Assembly (NCBI RefSeq): GCF_010500955.1
Contig: NZ_QVMJ01000005.1
Coordinates: 221,704 to 285,703, forward strand
From: Bacteroides sp. 519
GTDB taxonomy: Bacteria; Bacteroidota; Bacteroidia; Bacteroidales; Bacteroidaceae
DNA length: 64,000 nt
Direction of reading: 5' to 3'
Part shown: in pieces, positions 18,349-27,641 of the stretch
Position numbering within the stretch: the first letter of the stretch is position 1
Layout of the letters: every line of letters begins with the position of its first letter
The notes under the pieces: generated by a model
The model's input: the letters and a program-made list of their open reading frames with translations, nothing else
Told to the model about the DNA's origin: nothing
Database searches by the model: none
Program-made: the position numbers and the translations under genes

Positions 18349-19054
18349 GAATCCCTCCGGGATTCAATTTGAATAACCCCCAGTGAAGCGTAGCGACTGG
18401 GGGTGAAAAAGTCCTCTCGCGCTTCAACCCCGAAGTGGGTTGAATTCATCCTTATCATCGAAAAAACGCTCATCGAGTACCTCTCCCTGTTCTTTGAACA
18501 AACGTATTATCTCATCCCTAAAGTTTTCTTTCTTATGGTGCTCCTGTTGATTTTTTACATACTGCACAAGCGTATCTTTATCTTGGTATGAATAGGATAA
18601 AGCGCAAAAGCCTTCACCCCAAGATTTGAAACGTGGAAAAAGACCAGAGGATTTAATCCATAATGAAGAAGATACTTTAATAGCTTTGATGTAATCTGAT
18701 AGTGAAATAGTATGCGGAAGACTCAATACAATATGGACATGGTCTTCCATACAGTTTATTCGATAAAGAACACCTTTCTTGTTTTTAATTACACCCCAGA
18801 TGTATTTAAACAATTCGGGCGTATAAGATAAATCAAGGGTCGGTTCGCTATATTTAGTACGAAAGACAATGTGTAAAAGAATCTTTGAATAAGACATGAT
18901 AAAGAATTTAGTTTAAGAAAAAAAATACACTGAAAGTTCTAATACGCAATGAATGTAAATTCAACCCACTTCGGGGTTGAAGTGCGAGAGGACTTTTTTA
19001 CCCCCAGTCGCTACGCTTCACTGGGGGTTATTCAAATTGAATCCCGGAGGGATT
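18349..19054. mobile_element. REP/RAYT element: transposase gene flanked by inverted ~97-bp REP sequences
   Basis: The left copy (18349-18446) and right copy (18958-19054) are near-identical inverted repeats. Each is made of three short palindromes: GAATCCCTCCGGGATTC, a stem from ACCCCCAGTGAAGCG to CGACTGGGGGT, and TTCAACCCCGAAGTGGGTTGAA. Between them is one IS200-like HUH transposase gene. This is the architecture of REP-associated tyrosine transposases. Confidence 0.9.
18424..18897 (-). CDS. REP-associated tyrosine transposase (IS200-like, Y1 HUH)
   Basis: 157 residues. HUH motif 'EDHVHIVLSLP' (about residues 52-62), catalytic Tyr in 'LVQYVKNQQEHHKK' and the conserved 'WGEGFCALSYS'. Small single-domain Y1 transposases of this kind cut and join single-stranded REP hairpins. 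The last residues ('EFNPLRG') and the stop codon are encoded by the left REP copy. The protein appears intact. Confidence 0.9.
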   Translation of the reverse strand: MSYSKILLHIVFRTKYSEPTLDLSYTPELFKYIWGVIKNKKGVLYRINCMEDHVHIVLSLPHTISLSDYIKAIKVSSSLWIKSSGLFPRFKSWGEGFCALSYSYQDKDTLVQYVKNQQEHHKKENFRDEIIRLFKEQGEVLDERFFDDKDEFNPLRG

Positions 19055-19225
19055 CTCAAACTCTTGACATATCCAACTTTTATACTTGTTTGCTGCCATA
19101 CATAAATTTTCATTGGGACTTTTAGGATTAGTTATTTCACTGAAAAATATATCACAGTCTCTTTCAGAAACGATTATTGGTTCTGACTCTTCATTTCTTT
19201 CTTTAGTTTGCTCTGTTGATTCCAT
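19028..19225 (-). pseudogene. Possible remnant of a DUF1778-like antitoxin, 3' end fused to REP sequence
   Basis: 65 residues from ATG 19225. 'VSERDCDIFFSEITNPKSPN' and 'ENLCMAANKYKSW' resemble the C-terminal segment of DUF1778/TacA-type antitoxins (xRDxxxFxxxLxNPxxPNexLxxAxxxYK). The final residues 'FENPSGIQFE' are translated REP DNA, so the original 3' end is lost or replaced. No ribbon-helix-helix N-terminus and no toxin gene is present. It may be untranslated. Confidence 0.4.
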
Positions 19226-19283
19226 ATTATTTTCAAAGATATGGATATCTATAAACATTTGCAACCAGGTTGCACACCTATAA

Positions 19284-19315
19284 TTTGGATATACCATCCG
19301 AATCCCCTACTTTTG
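19284..19315 (+). promoter_or_regulatory. Bacteroidota promoter of the metal-efflux operon
   Basis: TTTG (19284-19287), 20 nt, then TACTTTTG (19308-19315): a full match to the Bacteroides consensus. It lies 20 bp before the first gene of the His-rich/CusBAC-like operon. Confidence 0.8.
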
Positions 19316-19335
19316 TAACCCAATTAGTTAAATAA

Positions 19336-19740
19336 ATGAAACTAAAGACTTTCATATCAATCTTTCTGTTGCTTATAAGTATAATACTTATAGCCATGCC
19401 GGCTATTCCACATCATCATCATGGCAATGGAACCATTTGTATGAAAGACGATCTGAAGAACGATGATTGTTGTACAATGGAACACAATCACCATCACGAA
19501 GAAGATGATCCTTGTTGTAATGGAGCTTGTGCAACCCATGTATTTTCTACACCAACAATTGACTCGGAAAATTCTCTTCCTCCACTTATTTGCTTAGACA
19601 TTCTATTTACCGAATCGATTATACGGTTCATTACCCAGCCCTTAGAAAAAAACATCCACGATGATTTTGTCTTTGTGGAATTTCTTCACGGCACGTATAT
19701 AACACGTGCCGCAGGACTTCGTGCGCCTCCTTTAAGCTAA
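19336..19740 (+). CDS. His/Cys-rich small secreted or membrane-anchored metal-binding protein
   Basis: 134 residues. An N-terminal signal or anchor helix is followed by 'PHHHHGNG', 'CCTMEHNHHHEEDDPCCNGAC' style His/Cys clusters and a hydrophobic segment near residue 95. This looks like a DUF6769-type protein found upstream of RND metal pumps in Bacteroidales; I am only moderately sure of the family name. The His and Cys clusters would bind soft or borderline divalent metals in the periplasm and could pass them to the pump. It is first in the operon. Confidence 0.75.
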   Translation: MKLKTFISIFLLLISIILIAMPAIPHHHHGNGTICMKDDLKNDDCCTMEHNHHHEEDDPCCNGACATHVFSTPTIDSENSLPPLICLDILFTESIIRFITQPLEKNIHDDFVFVEFLHGTYITRAAGLRAPPLS

Positions 19741-19832
19741 TTTGTACTCCTTATTAATCAAAACATTTATTTTATCCACAACTAATGCGTAGCCAATTAA
19801 CACATTGGCACATTAGTATATTATACATAATT

Positions 19833-21143
19833 ATGAAGAAGCTTTTATTCATAACAATTCTTGGTATGTTCCTTTTCGGATCGTGCCAAAGCAACACGAA
19901 GAAAGACACTACCGCCACACACCAACACGAAAACTGTGATAGTCACGACCATGATCATGATAGTCACGATCACAACCATGACCACGATCATGACCATGAT
20001 GGTCATAACCACGAATCGCACGACCATTCCAAACACGATGGTCATGACCACGATCATGCCACACACGCCCACGATGACCACGATGACCATAGCGGCCACG
20101 ACCATGGGAATGAAGAGAATAGTGACGAAATTGTAATCTCTAAAGAAAAGGCCGAAGCTGCCGGAATTAGATCGGCAGTAATTAAACCGGGTGTTTTTAA
20201 TCAGGTAATTAAAACCAGCGGACAGGTTCTTGCTGCACAAGGAGATGAAGCCGTTGCAGTTGCTACTGTATCGGGGGTGGTATCTTTCAGAAATAAAATA
20301 ACCGAAGGTATCAGTGTAGGCAAAGGTAGTTCGTTGCTGGTAGTATCATCTAAAAATCTGGCAGATGGCGACCCCGTACAAAAGGCTCAGGTTACATACG
20401 AAACCGCCAAAAAGGAATACGAACGAATGCTGCCTCTTGTTGAAAGCAAAATTGTATCCGAGAAAGACTTTAACCAGGCAAAGCAGAATTATGAAAATGC
20501 ACGCATCAGTTACGAAGCAATGTCGAAAAACCAATCGGCAGGTGGACAAACCATTGTGGCCCCCATTGGTGGTTACATTAAAAACATCCTTGTAAAAGAG
20601 GGAGACTATGTTGAACTGGGGCAACCATTGGTAAGCATCACCCAAAACAGAAGATTGTTTTTGCGTGCAGAGGTTTCCGAGAAATACTACTCTCAGCTAC
20701 GCAACATATCATCGGCTAATTTTAAAACGCCTTATAATAACGAAACCTATCATTTACAGGATTTAGGCGGACGCCTGTTATCGTTTGGTAAATCATCGGG
20801 AGATAATTCATACTATGTGCCTGTTACCTTTGAATTTGATAATAAGGGGGATGTGTTGCCCGGATCGTTTGTTGAAATATATCTGTTATCTACCCCCATA
20901 CAAAATGTATTATCATTGCCTCATAGTGCCCTCACCGAAGAGCAAGGAAGTTATTTTATTTATATTCAGCTAGACGATGAGTGCTACAAAAAGCAGGAAG
21001 TGAAATTGGGAGCCGATAACGGAAGCCATGTTGAAATAACAAAAGGAATACATGCCGGCGAAAGAGTTGTTACCGAAGGTGCCTATCAGGTAAAACTGGC
21101 TTCGGCAAGTAATGCACTACCGGCACATACACATGAACACTAA
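19833..21143 (+). CDS. RND metal-efflux periplasmic adaptor with His/Asp-rich N-terminus
   Basis: 436 residues from ATG 19833, chosen because it opens onto a lipoprotein signal ('LFITILGMFLFGSC', Cys18). Next comes a very long His/Asp run (about residues 28-105), then the adaptor fold: 'SGQVLAAQGDEAVAVATVSG', helical hairpin ('AQVTYETAKKEYERM') and 'IVAPIGGYIKNILVKEGDYV'. It is CusB/CzcB-like. The His/Asp tract probably captures Zn, Cu or Ni. It lies between the His-rich protein gene and the CusA-like pump gene. Confidence 0.9.
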   Translation: MKKLLFITILGMFLFGSCQSNTKKDTTATHQHENCDSHDHDHDSHDHNHDHDHDHDGHNHESHDHSKHDGHDHDHATHAHDDHDDHSGHDHGNEENSDEIVISKEKAEAAGIRSAVIKPGVFNQVIKTSGQVLAAQGDEAVAVATVSGVVSFRNKITEGISVGKGSSLLVVSSKNLADGDPVQKAQVTYETAKKEYERMLPLVESKIVSEKDFNQAKQNYENARISYEAMSKNQSAGGQTIVAPIGGYIKNILVKEGDYVELGQPLVSITQNRRLFLRAEVSEKYYSQLRNISSANFKTPYNNETYHLQDLGGRLLSFGKSSGDNSYYVPVTFEFDNKGDVLPGSFVEIYLLSTPIQNVLSLPHSALTEEQGSYFIYIQLDDECYKKQEVKLGADNGSHVEITKGIHAGERVVTEGAYQVKLASASNALPAHTHEH

Positions 21144-21146
21144 CTA

Positions 21147-21277
21147 AGTTTTGAGTTATGAGTTATGAGTATTGAGTTATGAGTTATGAGTTATGAGTAC
21201 CATGCGGCACCGTAACTCAAAACTCAAAACTCAAAACTCATTACTCATTACTCATAACTCATTACTCAATACTCAAA
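21147..21277. repeat. GAGTTATGAGTT heptad hairpin with CATGCGGCACCG loop
   Basis: The left arm (about 21147-21198) and right arm (21213-21277) are complementary heptad arrays. The loop is ACCATGCGGCACCG. It lies between the adaptor stop and the pump start, inside the operon, ending 4 bp before the pump ATG. Confidence 0.9.
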
Positions 21278-21280
21278 GAT

Positions 21281-24200
21281 ATGTTAAATAAAATAATACG
21301 ATATTCACTAAATAACCGATTGGTAGTACTGGCAGCCGCCATCCTCATTATGATATGGGGAACATATACTGCCATGCATACGGAAGTGGATGTATTCCCC
21401 GATCTGAATGCACCCACCGTAGTTATTATGACCGAAGCCAATGGTATGGCAACGGAAGAAGTGGAACAACTGGTTACTTTCCCTATTGAAACAGCAGTGA
21501 ATGGTGCTACAGGAGTAAGACGTGTACGGTCATCCTCAACCACCGGGTTCTCGGTTGTATGGGTTGAGTTCGATTGGGGAACGGATATTTACCTTGCCCG
21601 CCAGATTGTATCCGAAAAGCTTACTGTAGTAAACGAATCGCTACCCGAAAACGTGGGGAATCCTACACTTGGGCCGCAATCGTCGATATTGGGCGAAATG
21701 CTTATTATCGGGCTTACAGCCGATACCACTTCCCTACTCGATCTGCGTACAATTGCCGACTGGACCATTCGTCCACGATTGTTATCTACCGGCGGTGTAG
21801 CACAGGTTGCTGTATTGGGTGGCGACATTAAAGAATACCAGATACTGTTGTCGCCCGACCGCATGAAACATTATGGAGTATCTCTCAATGAGGTTATGGA
21901 TGCTACCCGTAACATGAATCTCAATGCAAACGGTGGGGTACTTTACGAGTATGGAAACGAGTATATTGTACGCGGCATCCTGTCGACCGAGAGCACTGAT
22001 AAACTAGGTAAAGTTTTGGTGAAGTCTATAGATAACATTCCGGTAATGTTAGAAGATATTGCCGATGTTAAAATCGGAGCTAAAGCACCTAAGTTGGGAA
22101 CTGCTTCGGAACGTGGAAAACCAGCCGTACTGCTTACCGTAACCAAACAACCTGCTACAAGCACATTAGAACTTACCGAAAAGCTGGAAGCCTCATTGAA
22201 TGATTTAAAAAAGAATCTTCCGGCCGATGTACATGTGTCGACAGACATTTTCCGGCAAAGCCGCTTTATAGAAAGCTCTATTGGCAACGTGCAGAAATCG
22301 TTGATAGAGGGTGGAATATTTGTGGTAATCATTCTCTTCCTGTTTTTGGGTAATGTACGTACTACTATCATATCGTTGGTTACGCTGCCTCTATCTATAG
22401 TTATTTCATTACTCACTTTGCATTATCTGGGCTTAACCATAAATACAATGAGTTTAGGTGGTTTGGCCATTGCCATAGGTTCGTTGGTTGATGATGCTAT
22501 TGTAGACGTAGAGAACGTATATAAAAGGTTGCGCGAAAACAGCATGAAGCCTGTCGAAGACCGTTTACCTGTAATTCAGGTGGTATTCAATGCCTCTAAA
22601 GAGGTGCGTATGCCCATTTTAAACTCAACCCTTATTATTGTGGCCAGTTTTGTACCGTTGTTTTTCCTCACTGGTATGGAAGGGCGCATGCTTGTACCAC
22701 TGGGTATTGCTTTTATTGTTGCACTATGTGCCTCTACACTAATAGCACTAACCCTTACTCCGGTTCTTTGTAGTTATCTGTTAGGCAAAAACAAGAGCGA
22801 TAAACTTCCTAAAGAAGCTTTCATAGCTGTTTGGCTTAAAGGTATTTACCAAAAAGCATTGGTATGGGTGTTAAATCATAAAAAAGGCATATTGGGTGGA
22901 ACCATCGCCTTGTTGGTTGTAACATTGGTTTTGTTCTTTACTTTAGGCCGAAGCTTCCTGCCTCCGTTTAACGAAGGTTCGCTTACCATTAATATCGGTT
23001 CAATGCCGGGTATCTCTCTGGAAGAATCGGACAAGATGGGGCATCATGCCGAAATGCTTCTGCTCACCATTCCCGAGATACAAACCGTAGCCCGGAAAAC
23101 TGGTCGTGCCGAACTAGACGAACATGCTCTTGGCGTAAACGTATCGGAACTCGAAGCTCCTTTTGAATTGGACAAAAGAAGCCGTAGTGAATTTATGACC
23201 GAAGTGCGCGAAAAGCTATCAACCATTACTGGTGCAAACATAGAGATTGGTCAGCCCATTAGCCACCGTATTGATGCAATGCTATCGGGCACCCAGGCCA
23301 ACATTGCAATTAAACTGTTTGGCGATGATTTGAATAAGATGTTTGCCCTTGGTAATGAAATAAAGAGTGCCGTTGGGGGCGTTGAAGGGATAGCCGACTT
23401 AAATGTAGAGCAACAAATTGAACGTCCGCAGTTAAAAATCACTCCCAAGAGAGAGATTATGGCCAGATACGGCATTACGCTTCCGGAGTTCTCCGAGTTT
23501 ATTAACGTTAATCTGGCTGGCGAAGTTGTATCGCAAGTGTACGAACAAGGCAAAAGTTTCGATCTTACTGTAAAGGTAAACGATGATAACCGGGATAAGA
23601 TAAACAAGATTTCGGACTTGATGATTGATACAGGAGATGGCAATAAAGTGCCTCTCAACTACATTGCCGATGTAACTTCTTCGATGGGCCCCAACACAGT
23701 AAGCCGCGAAAATGTTAAACGCAAAATTGTTATCTCGGCCAATATCGCCGACAGAGACTTACGAAGTGTGGTAAATGATATTCGGGATATTGTAGATAAA
23801 GAAATCAGTCTACCCGAAGGTTACCACATAGAGTATGGCGGACAATTTGAAAGCGAACAAGCTGCCAGTCGTACCTTACTGATTACTTCTTTAATGGCCA
23901 TTGTGGTTATCTTCTTGTTACTATTCAATGAGTTCCGAAGCGCAGCATTATCGGGTATTATCCTTATAAATCTGCCACTGGCACTTATTGGTGGAGTGTT
24001 TATTCTGTTTTTCACCACAGGCGAGATCAGTATTCCGGCCATAATCGGGTTTATTTCCTTGTTTGGTATTGCTACCCGTAACGGTATGTTGCTGATTAAC
24101 CGTTATACCCATTTACAGAAAGAAGAGAATTATAATGTGTACGATAGTGTTATTCATGGATCGCTTGACCGTTTGAACCCCATTTTAATGACTGCACTTA

Positions 24201-24367
24201 CATCTGCACTGGCACTTGTTCCGTTGGCATTGGGTGGCGATTTACCCGGTAACGAAATACAAAGCCCCATGGCTAAAGTTATTCTGGGTGGACTGCTTAC
24301 CTCTACCTTCCTGAACGGTTTTATAGTGCCTGTTGTCTATTTATTGATGAATAGAAAAAATAAATGA
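21281..24367 (+). CDS. CusA/CzcA-family heavy-metal RND efflux pump
   Basis: 1028 residues with the RND layout: membrane helix 1, large periplasmic loop, helices 2-6, a second loop, helices 8-12. The HME-class TM4 motif 'GSLVDDAIVDVENVYKRL' (about residues 390-410) carries the acidic proton-relay residues. The two halves show internal similarity ('LPADVHVSTDIFRQSRF' versus 'LPEGYHIEYGGQFESEQ'). It exports divalent or monovalent metal with the adaptor before it and the TolC-type channel after it (4-bp overlap). Confidence 0.93.
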   Translation: MLNKIIRYSLNNRLVVLAAAILIMIWGTYTAMHTEVDVFPDLNAPTVVIMTEANGMATEEVEQLVTFPIETAVNGATGVRRVRSSSTTGFSVVWVEFDWGTDIYLARQIVSEKLTVVNESLPENVGNPTLGPQSSILGEMLIIGLTADTTSLLDLRTIADWTIRPRLLSTGGVAQVAVLGGDIKEYQILLSPDRMKHYGVSLNEVMDATRNMNLNANGGVLYEYGNEYIVRGILSTESTDKLGKVLVKSIDNIPVMLEDIADVKIGAKAPKLGTASERGKPAVLLTVTKQPATSTLELTEKLEASLNDLKKNLPADVHVSTDIFRQSRFIESSIGNVQKSLIEGGIFVVIILFLFLGNVRTTIISLVTLPLSIVISLLTLHYLGLTINTMSLGGLAIAIGSLVDDAIVDVENVYKRLRENSMKPVEDRLPVIQVVFNASKEVRMPILNSTLIIVASFVPLFFLTGMEGRMLVPLGIAFIVALCASTLIALTLTPVLCSYLLGKNKSDKLPKEAFIAVWLKGIYQKALVWVLNHKKGILGGTIALLVVTLVLFFTLGRSFLPPFNEGSLTINIGSMPGISLEESDKMGHHAEMLLLTIPEIQTVARKTGRAELDEHALGVNVSELEAPFELDKRSRSEFMTEVREKLSTITGANIEIGQPISHRIDAMLSGTQANIAIKLFGDDLNKMFALGNEIKSAVGGVEGIADLNVEQQIERPQLKITPKREIMARYGITLPEFSEFINVNLAGEVVSQVYEQGKSFDLTVKVNDDNRDKINKISDLMIDTGDGNKVPLNYIADVTSSMGPNTVSRENVKRKIVISANIADRDLRSVVNDIRDIVDKEISLPEGYHIEYGGQFESEQAASRTLLITSLMAIVVIFLLLFNEFRSAALSGIILINLPLALIGGVFILFFTTGEISIPAIIGFISLFGIATRNGMLLINRYTHLQKEENYNVYDSVIHGSLDRLNPILMTALTSALALVPLALGGDLPGNEIQSPMAKVILGGLLTSTFLNGFIVPVVYLLMNRKNK

Positions 24368-25554
24368 TTATGATACAGAAATTTATATTTGCATTTGTAT
24401 TATTGATTAGTTCATCAATAATATATGCCCAAACTGCCAGCCTGGAAGATGTATTATCGGGCATTGAAGCCAACAACAAGCAGTTGCAAGCCAACAAACA
24501 GGAAACCATTGTTCAAAAGTTGGAAGCAAAAACCGACAATAACCTGCCCGACCCCACGGTTTCGTATGCACACATGTGGGGAAAGCACAATAGCAACGAA
24601 ACCATCAGTGAGATGGTGGTTTCGCAAAGTTTCGACTTCCCTACCCTATATGCTACCCGCAGCAAAATGAATAAGCTACGGATGGGTGCTTTCGACAGTC
24701 AGGCAGAATCTTTCCGCCGCGATTTATTGTTGCAGGCTAAAGAAGTGTGTCTGGACATAATTATGTTGAGGCAGCAAAAACAAATACTCGATGAGCGGTT
24801 AAAGAACGCGCAGGCATTGTCCGATATGTATGCCCAAAGACTACAAAACGGTGATGCCAGCATTTTGGAAACCAACAAAATCAATCTTGAGTTGTTGAAT
24901 GTAAAAACAGAAGCTAACCTCAACACATCGGCCTTAAACAATAAATTGCAGGAACTGGCTGTTCTCAATGGCAACAACCCTATTAACTTTGTTGGCACCG
25001 ACTATCCTGTAATGGTTCTTCCACCAGATTATGAAACACTCCGCAGCGAAGTACTTGCCTCGGATATGTCTCTGTATGCACTCGACAGAGAAGCGGCTGC
25101 ATCCCGGGTGGAGTTAAACCTCAATAAATCGCAATGGCTGCCTAAATTGGAATTGGGTTATCGCCGCAATACCGAATCGGGTAATCCTTTCAATGGGTTT
25201 GTTGTTGGTTTTTCGGTTCCTCTTTTCGAGAACCGCAATAAGGTAAAGATGGCCCGGGCGCAATCATTGAATCTGAATTACCAGAAAGAGAATAAAACGC
25301 TTGAAATAGAATCGGAACTTGCCCAGCAATATCGTGAGGCACAAACCGTTCGTTCTTCGATGGAGGAATACGAAAAAACATTTGCTGCCCAATCCGATCT
25401 GGAACTATTGAAACAGGCACTTATGGGTGGAGAAATATCTATGATAGAGTATTTTGTAGAGGTTTCTGTAGTGTATCAAAGTAAGATAAACTATATTCAA
25501 TTGCAAAATCAATATCAAAAGGTTATGGCTAAGATTTACAAACACAGATTGTAG
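24364..25554 (+). CDS. TolC-family outer membrane protein of the metal pump
   Basis: 396 residues with signal peptide ('IFAFVLLISSSIIYAQ') and long coiled-coil helices ('LQKNGD'-like turns such as 'AQRLQNGDASILETNKI', 'LMGGEISMIEYFVEVSVVYQ'). Its start overlaps the pump stop by 4 bp. It completes a CusC/CzcC-like tripartite system. It is shorter than the TolC protein at 2285-3742 and clearly a different subfamily. Confidence 0.88.
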   Translation: MIMIQKFIFAFVLLISSSIIYAQTASLEDVLSGIEANNKQLQANKQETIVQKLEAKTDNNLPDPTVSYAHMWGKHNSNETISEMVVSQSFDFPTLYATRSKMNKLRMGAFDSQAESFRRDLLLQAKEVCLDIIMLRQQKQILDERLKNAQALSDMYAQRLQNGDASILETNKINLELLNVKTEANLNTSALNNKLQELAVLNGNNPINFVGTDYPVMVLPPDYETLRSEVLASDMSLYALDREAAASRVELNLNKSQWLPKLELGYRRNTESGNPFNGFVVGFSVPLFENRNKVKMARAQSLNLNYQKENKTLEIESELAQQYREAQTVRSSMEEYEKTFAAQSDLELLKQALMGGEISMIEYFVEVSVVYQSKINYIQLQNQYQKVMAKIYKHRL

Positions 25555-25557
25555 TGA

Positions 25558-27132
25558 TTAACCAATCATCCATTCTCCCACATTTCTTTCTTCATGATCG
25601 AAGTTCACCCCTACCTTCACCAGCTGGCGCGTGTCGGCGGTGTAGGGAATGAGATAGCCCTTCTCGTCAATCTGGCGGAGGGCTTCTTGGGCAGTGCCAT
25701 TCAGTTTGAACTCAAACACGTAGATGTAGTCTGGCGTCCACACCACGGCGTCGGCCCGTCCGCGGGCACTACGGATTTCCGTTTGGGTGAACTGCCCCAT
25801 GAGCTTGAATACCAGATAAAACACCACCTGGTAATGGCGCTCCGTTTTATCGTTCAGTTCGTAAGGGAAGTCGGCAAAGAAGGCGCGCAGGCGGGTAAGG
25901 AAAGCCTCAATTTTACCAGCGCGCAGTTCTTTGACAAAGCGTCCGATATGGAAAGAAGTGCTTTCGGGTGGCACCGATTCGTAGTACGGTGCGGCAAAAG
26001 AAAGGAAGCCATACTTCACCTCCTCGTTAGGGAAGCCCAATGTATAAGCGCGGAACTCTTCATCGTACTCTTTAATGGTAAGATAGCCACTTTGGTAAAT
26101 CATGGGGATGGGGTTGTTCACGTCGGCATGGTCGTTCATCAGCGAAGAGCCATCCACTTCCACACCTTCCAGGTCGCGAATATCGAAATCGGTCTTCTTG
26201 AGCATCTCTACCAAATAGGTGGGGGTACCACTGGCAAACCAGTAATGCTCGAACAAGCCATCTCTCAATGCGTTTAGCACACTAAAAGGATTGTACATGC
26301 CTATGTTGTTGTGCGGACTGAACCGATAACCATCGTACATACAGGTCATTTCATTGAGCAATTCTTCATACGTCATTTTATGATTGGTTGCCAAAGTATG
26401 GATTCCTGTGGAGAAATTCTCTTCAATTTCCTGGCGGGTGAGGCCACAAAGGTCGGCAAACTCGGGTAGGAAACTGATATCTTTCAAGTGGTTGAGGTTG
26501 CTGAATATACCCATCTGGGCAAACTTCGTAACCCCAGTGATGAAGACAAAGTGCAGGTACGGATCGGCATCTTTGAGTACAGTGTAAAAGGCGGTAAGCA
26601 GATTACGGAAGCGTGTTTGCAATTCTTCATTGTGTAGAGCACGTAGCAGGGGCTTGTCGTACTCATCAACAAGAACCACCACACGCAGACCAGTCTTTTC
26701 GTAGGCTTTCTGTATCACATTTTTAAAGCGAACAGAGTAGGAATCTATTGTAGGTTGCGAATCGTATTCCTTTTCCCAGACCATCAGTTGGTCTTCGAGG
26801 ATTTTTTGCAAATCCTCCACTGTTTCGTATTTCTCGGCGTTTAGACTGAGATGAAGTACAGGGTAGGTTTTCCAGTCCTGTTCCCACTGCTCGATGGCCA
26901 GTCCGCGAAAGAGATCTTTCTTGCCCAAGAAGTACGCCTCCAGGGTAGAAAGCAGCAAACTCTTACCGAACCGACGGGGTCGTGACAAGAAGTAGGGAAT
27001 CTTCATTCGGATGAGCCGGTATATCTGTGGAGTTTTGTCAACATAGAGGTAGCCTTCGGAACGCAACTTCTCGAAGCTTTGGATGCCTACCGGATAAAGG
27101 ATTGGATTGAGAAAATTGTCATTTCTGTTCAT
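25558..27132 (-). CDS. AAA-ATPase-like / PD-(D/E)XK nuclease-like fusion protein
   Basis: 524 residues. N-terminal 'YPVGIQSFEKLRSEGYLYVD' and the P-loop-like 'RPRRFGKSLL' (about residues 51-60) mark the AAA-ATPase-like domain. 'VVLVDEYDKPLL' is its Walker B. The C-terminus has a PD-(D/E)XK core ('GRADAVVWTPDYIYVFEFKL' plus 'QIDEKGYL'). These DUF1703-type proteins are abundant in gut and environmental Bacteroidota, often in many copies, with unknown role. Minus-strand TACCTTTG near 27160 is a candidate -7 box. It is the last chromosomal gene before the ICE, convergent with the metal operon with a 3-bp gap. Confidence 0.88.
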   Translation of the reverse strand: MNRNDNFLNPILYPVGIQSFEKLRSEGYLYVDKTPQIYRLIRMKIPYFLSRPRRFGKSLLLSTLEAYFLGKKDLFRGLAIEQWEQDWKTYPVLHLSLNAEKYETVEDLQKILEDQLMVWEKEYDSQPTIDSYSVRFKNVIQKAYEKTGLRVVVLVDEYDKPLLRALHNEELQTRFRNLLTAFYTVLKDADPYLHFVFITGVTKFAQMGIFSNLNHLKDISFLPEFADLCGLTRQEIEENFSTGIHTLATNHKMTYEELLNEMTCMYDGYRFSPHNNIGMYNPFSVLNALRDGLFEHYWFASGTPTYLVEMLKKTDFDIRDLEGVEVDGSSLMNDHADVNNPIPMIYQSGYLTIKEYDEEFRAYTLGFPNEEVKYGFLSFAAPYYESVPPESTSFHIGRFVKELRAGKIEAFLTRLRAFFADFPYELNDKTERHYQVVFYLVFKLMGQFTQTEIRSARGRADAVVWTPDYIYVFEFKLNGTAQEALRQIDEKGYLIPYTADTRQLVKVGVNFDHEERNVGEWMIG

Positions 27133-27641
27133 AGCAACGGTTTTACGATTCGTTCTGCAAAGGTAGTGATTATTTTCAAATGCGGTATAATTCAGGGGAT
27201 TGAACAGTCAATATTCAGCGATAGGTAATGATTTAGAAACTACTTAACCGCTTTACCTCGCTTCATTTTTCACCACTTCAAATAACTCTTTCACAAAGGT
27301 AAACAATATATCTTAAACCTCAAAGGGGCAGAATATTTTCATCCGAATCTGACCGATTTTAATTCCACTGTTGGCACAGTTATTTTATTATCAATTATCG
27401 TTTCTTCTTTCCCATTCCTCATTATTGATGGCATCCTGACCGACTGTTTTCTGTTCGATTGGCAAAGGTATCCCAGAGATGCGATACGCCAAATTTAAGC
27501 CCTAAAGGGTTTTGTCCGAAATCTTCCTCTTTCCCTCATCCTTCGGGCGAGCGTATTTAGTACAAAAAATTTGTCTTCATCACATCTCTGACCTTTTGCC
27601 GCCAATACGAAACAAAAAACAGCCGATCTGACGGATGCCGC
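27133..27641. other. ICE/chromosome boundary region without a convincing gene
   Basis: About 500 bp with no credible gene. It should contain the ICE end (att site), because the chromosomal AAA/nuclease gene lies to the left and the ICE module to the right. Several (C/G)CAAAGGTA-type sequences (near 27158, 27294 and 27462) resemble the reverse complement of the CTnDOT-family core GTAnnTTTGC, but the same motif is also the promoter -7 box, so none can be assigned. At 27630-27643 is ACGGATGCCGCATG, identical over 14 nt to the loop of the chromosomal hairpin at 16597-16613 (read in reverse). Confidence 0.5.

Noticed and set aside
25594..26277. Open frame antisense to the AAA/PD-(D/E)XK gene
   Set aside because: The sense protein has clear domains over the same stretch; the antisense product has no recognisable features.
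27133..27641. tRNA gene as ICE integration site
   Set aside because: No cloverleaf or tRNA-like stretch is visible in this region.
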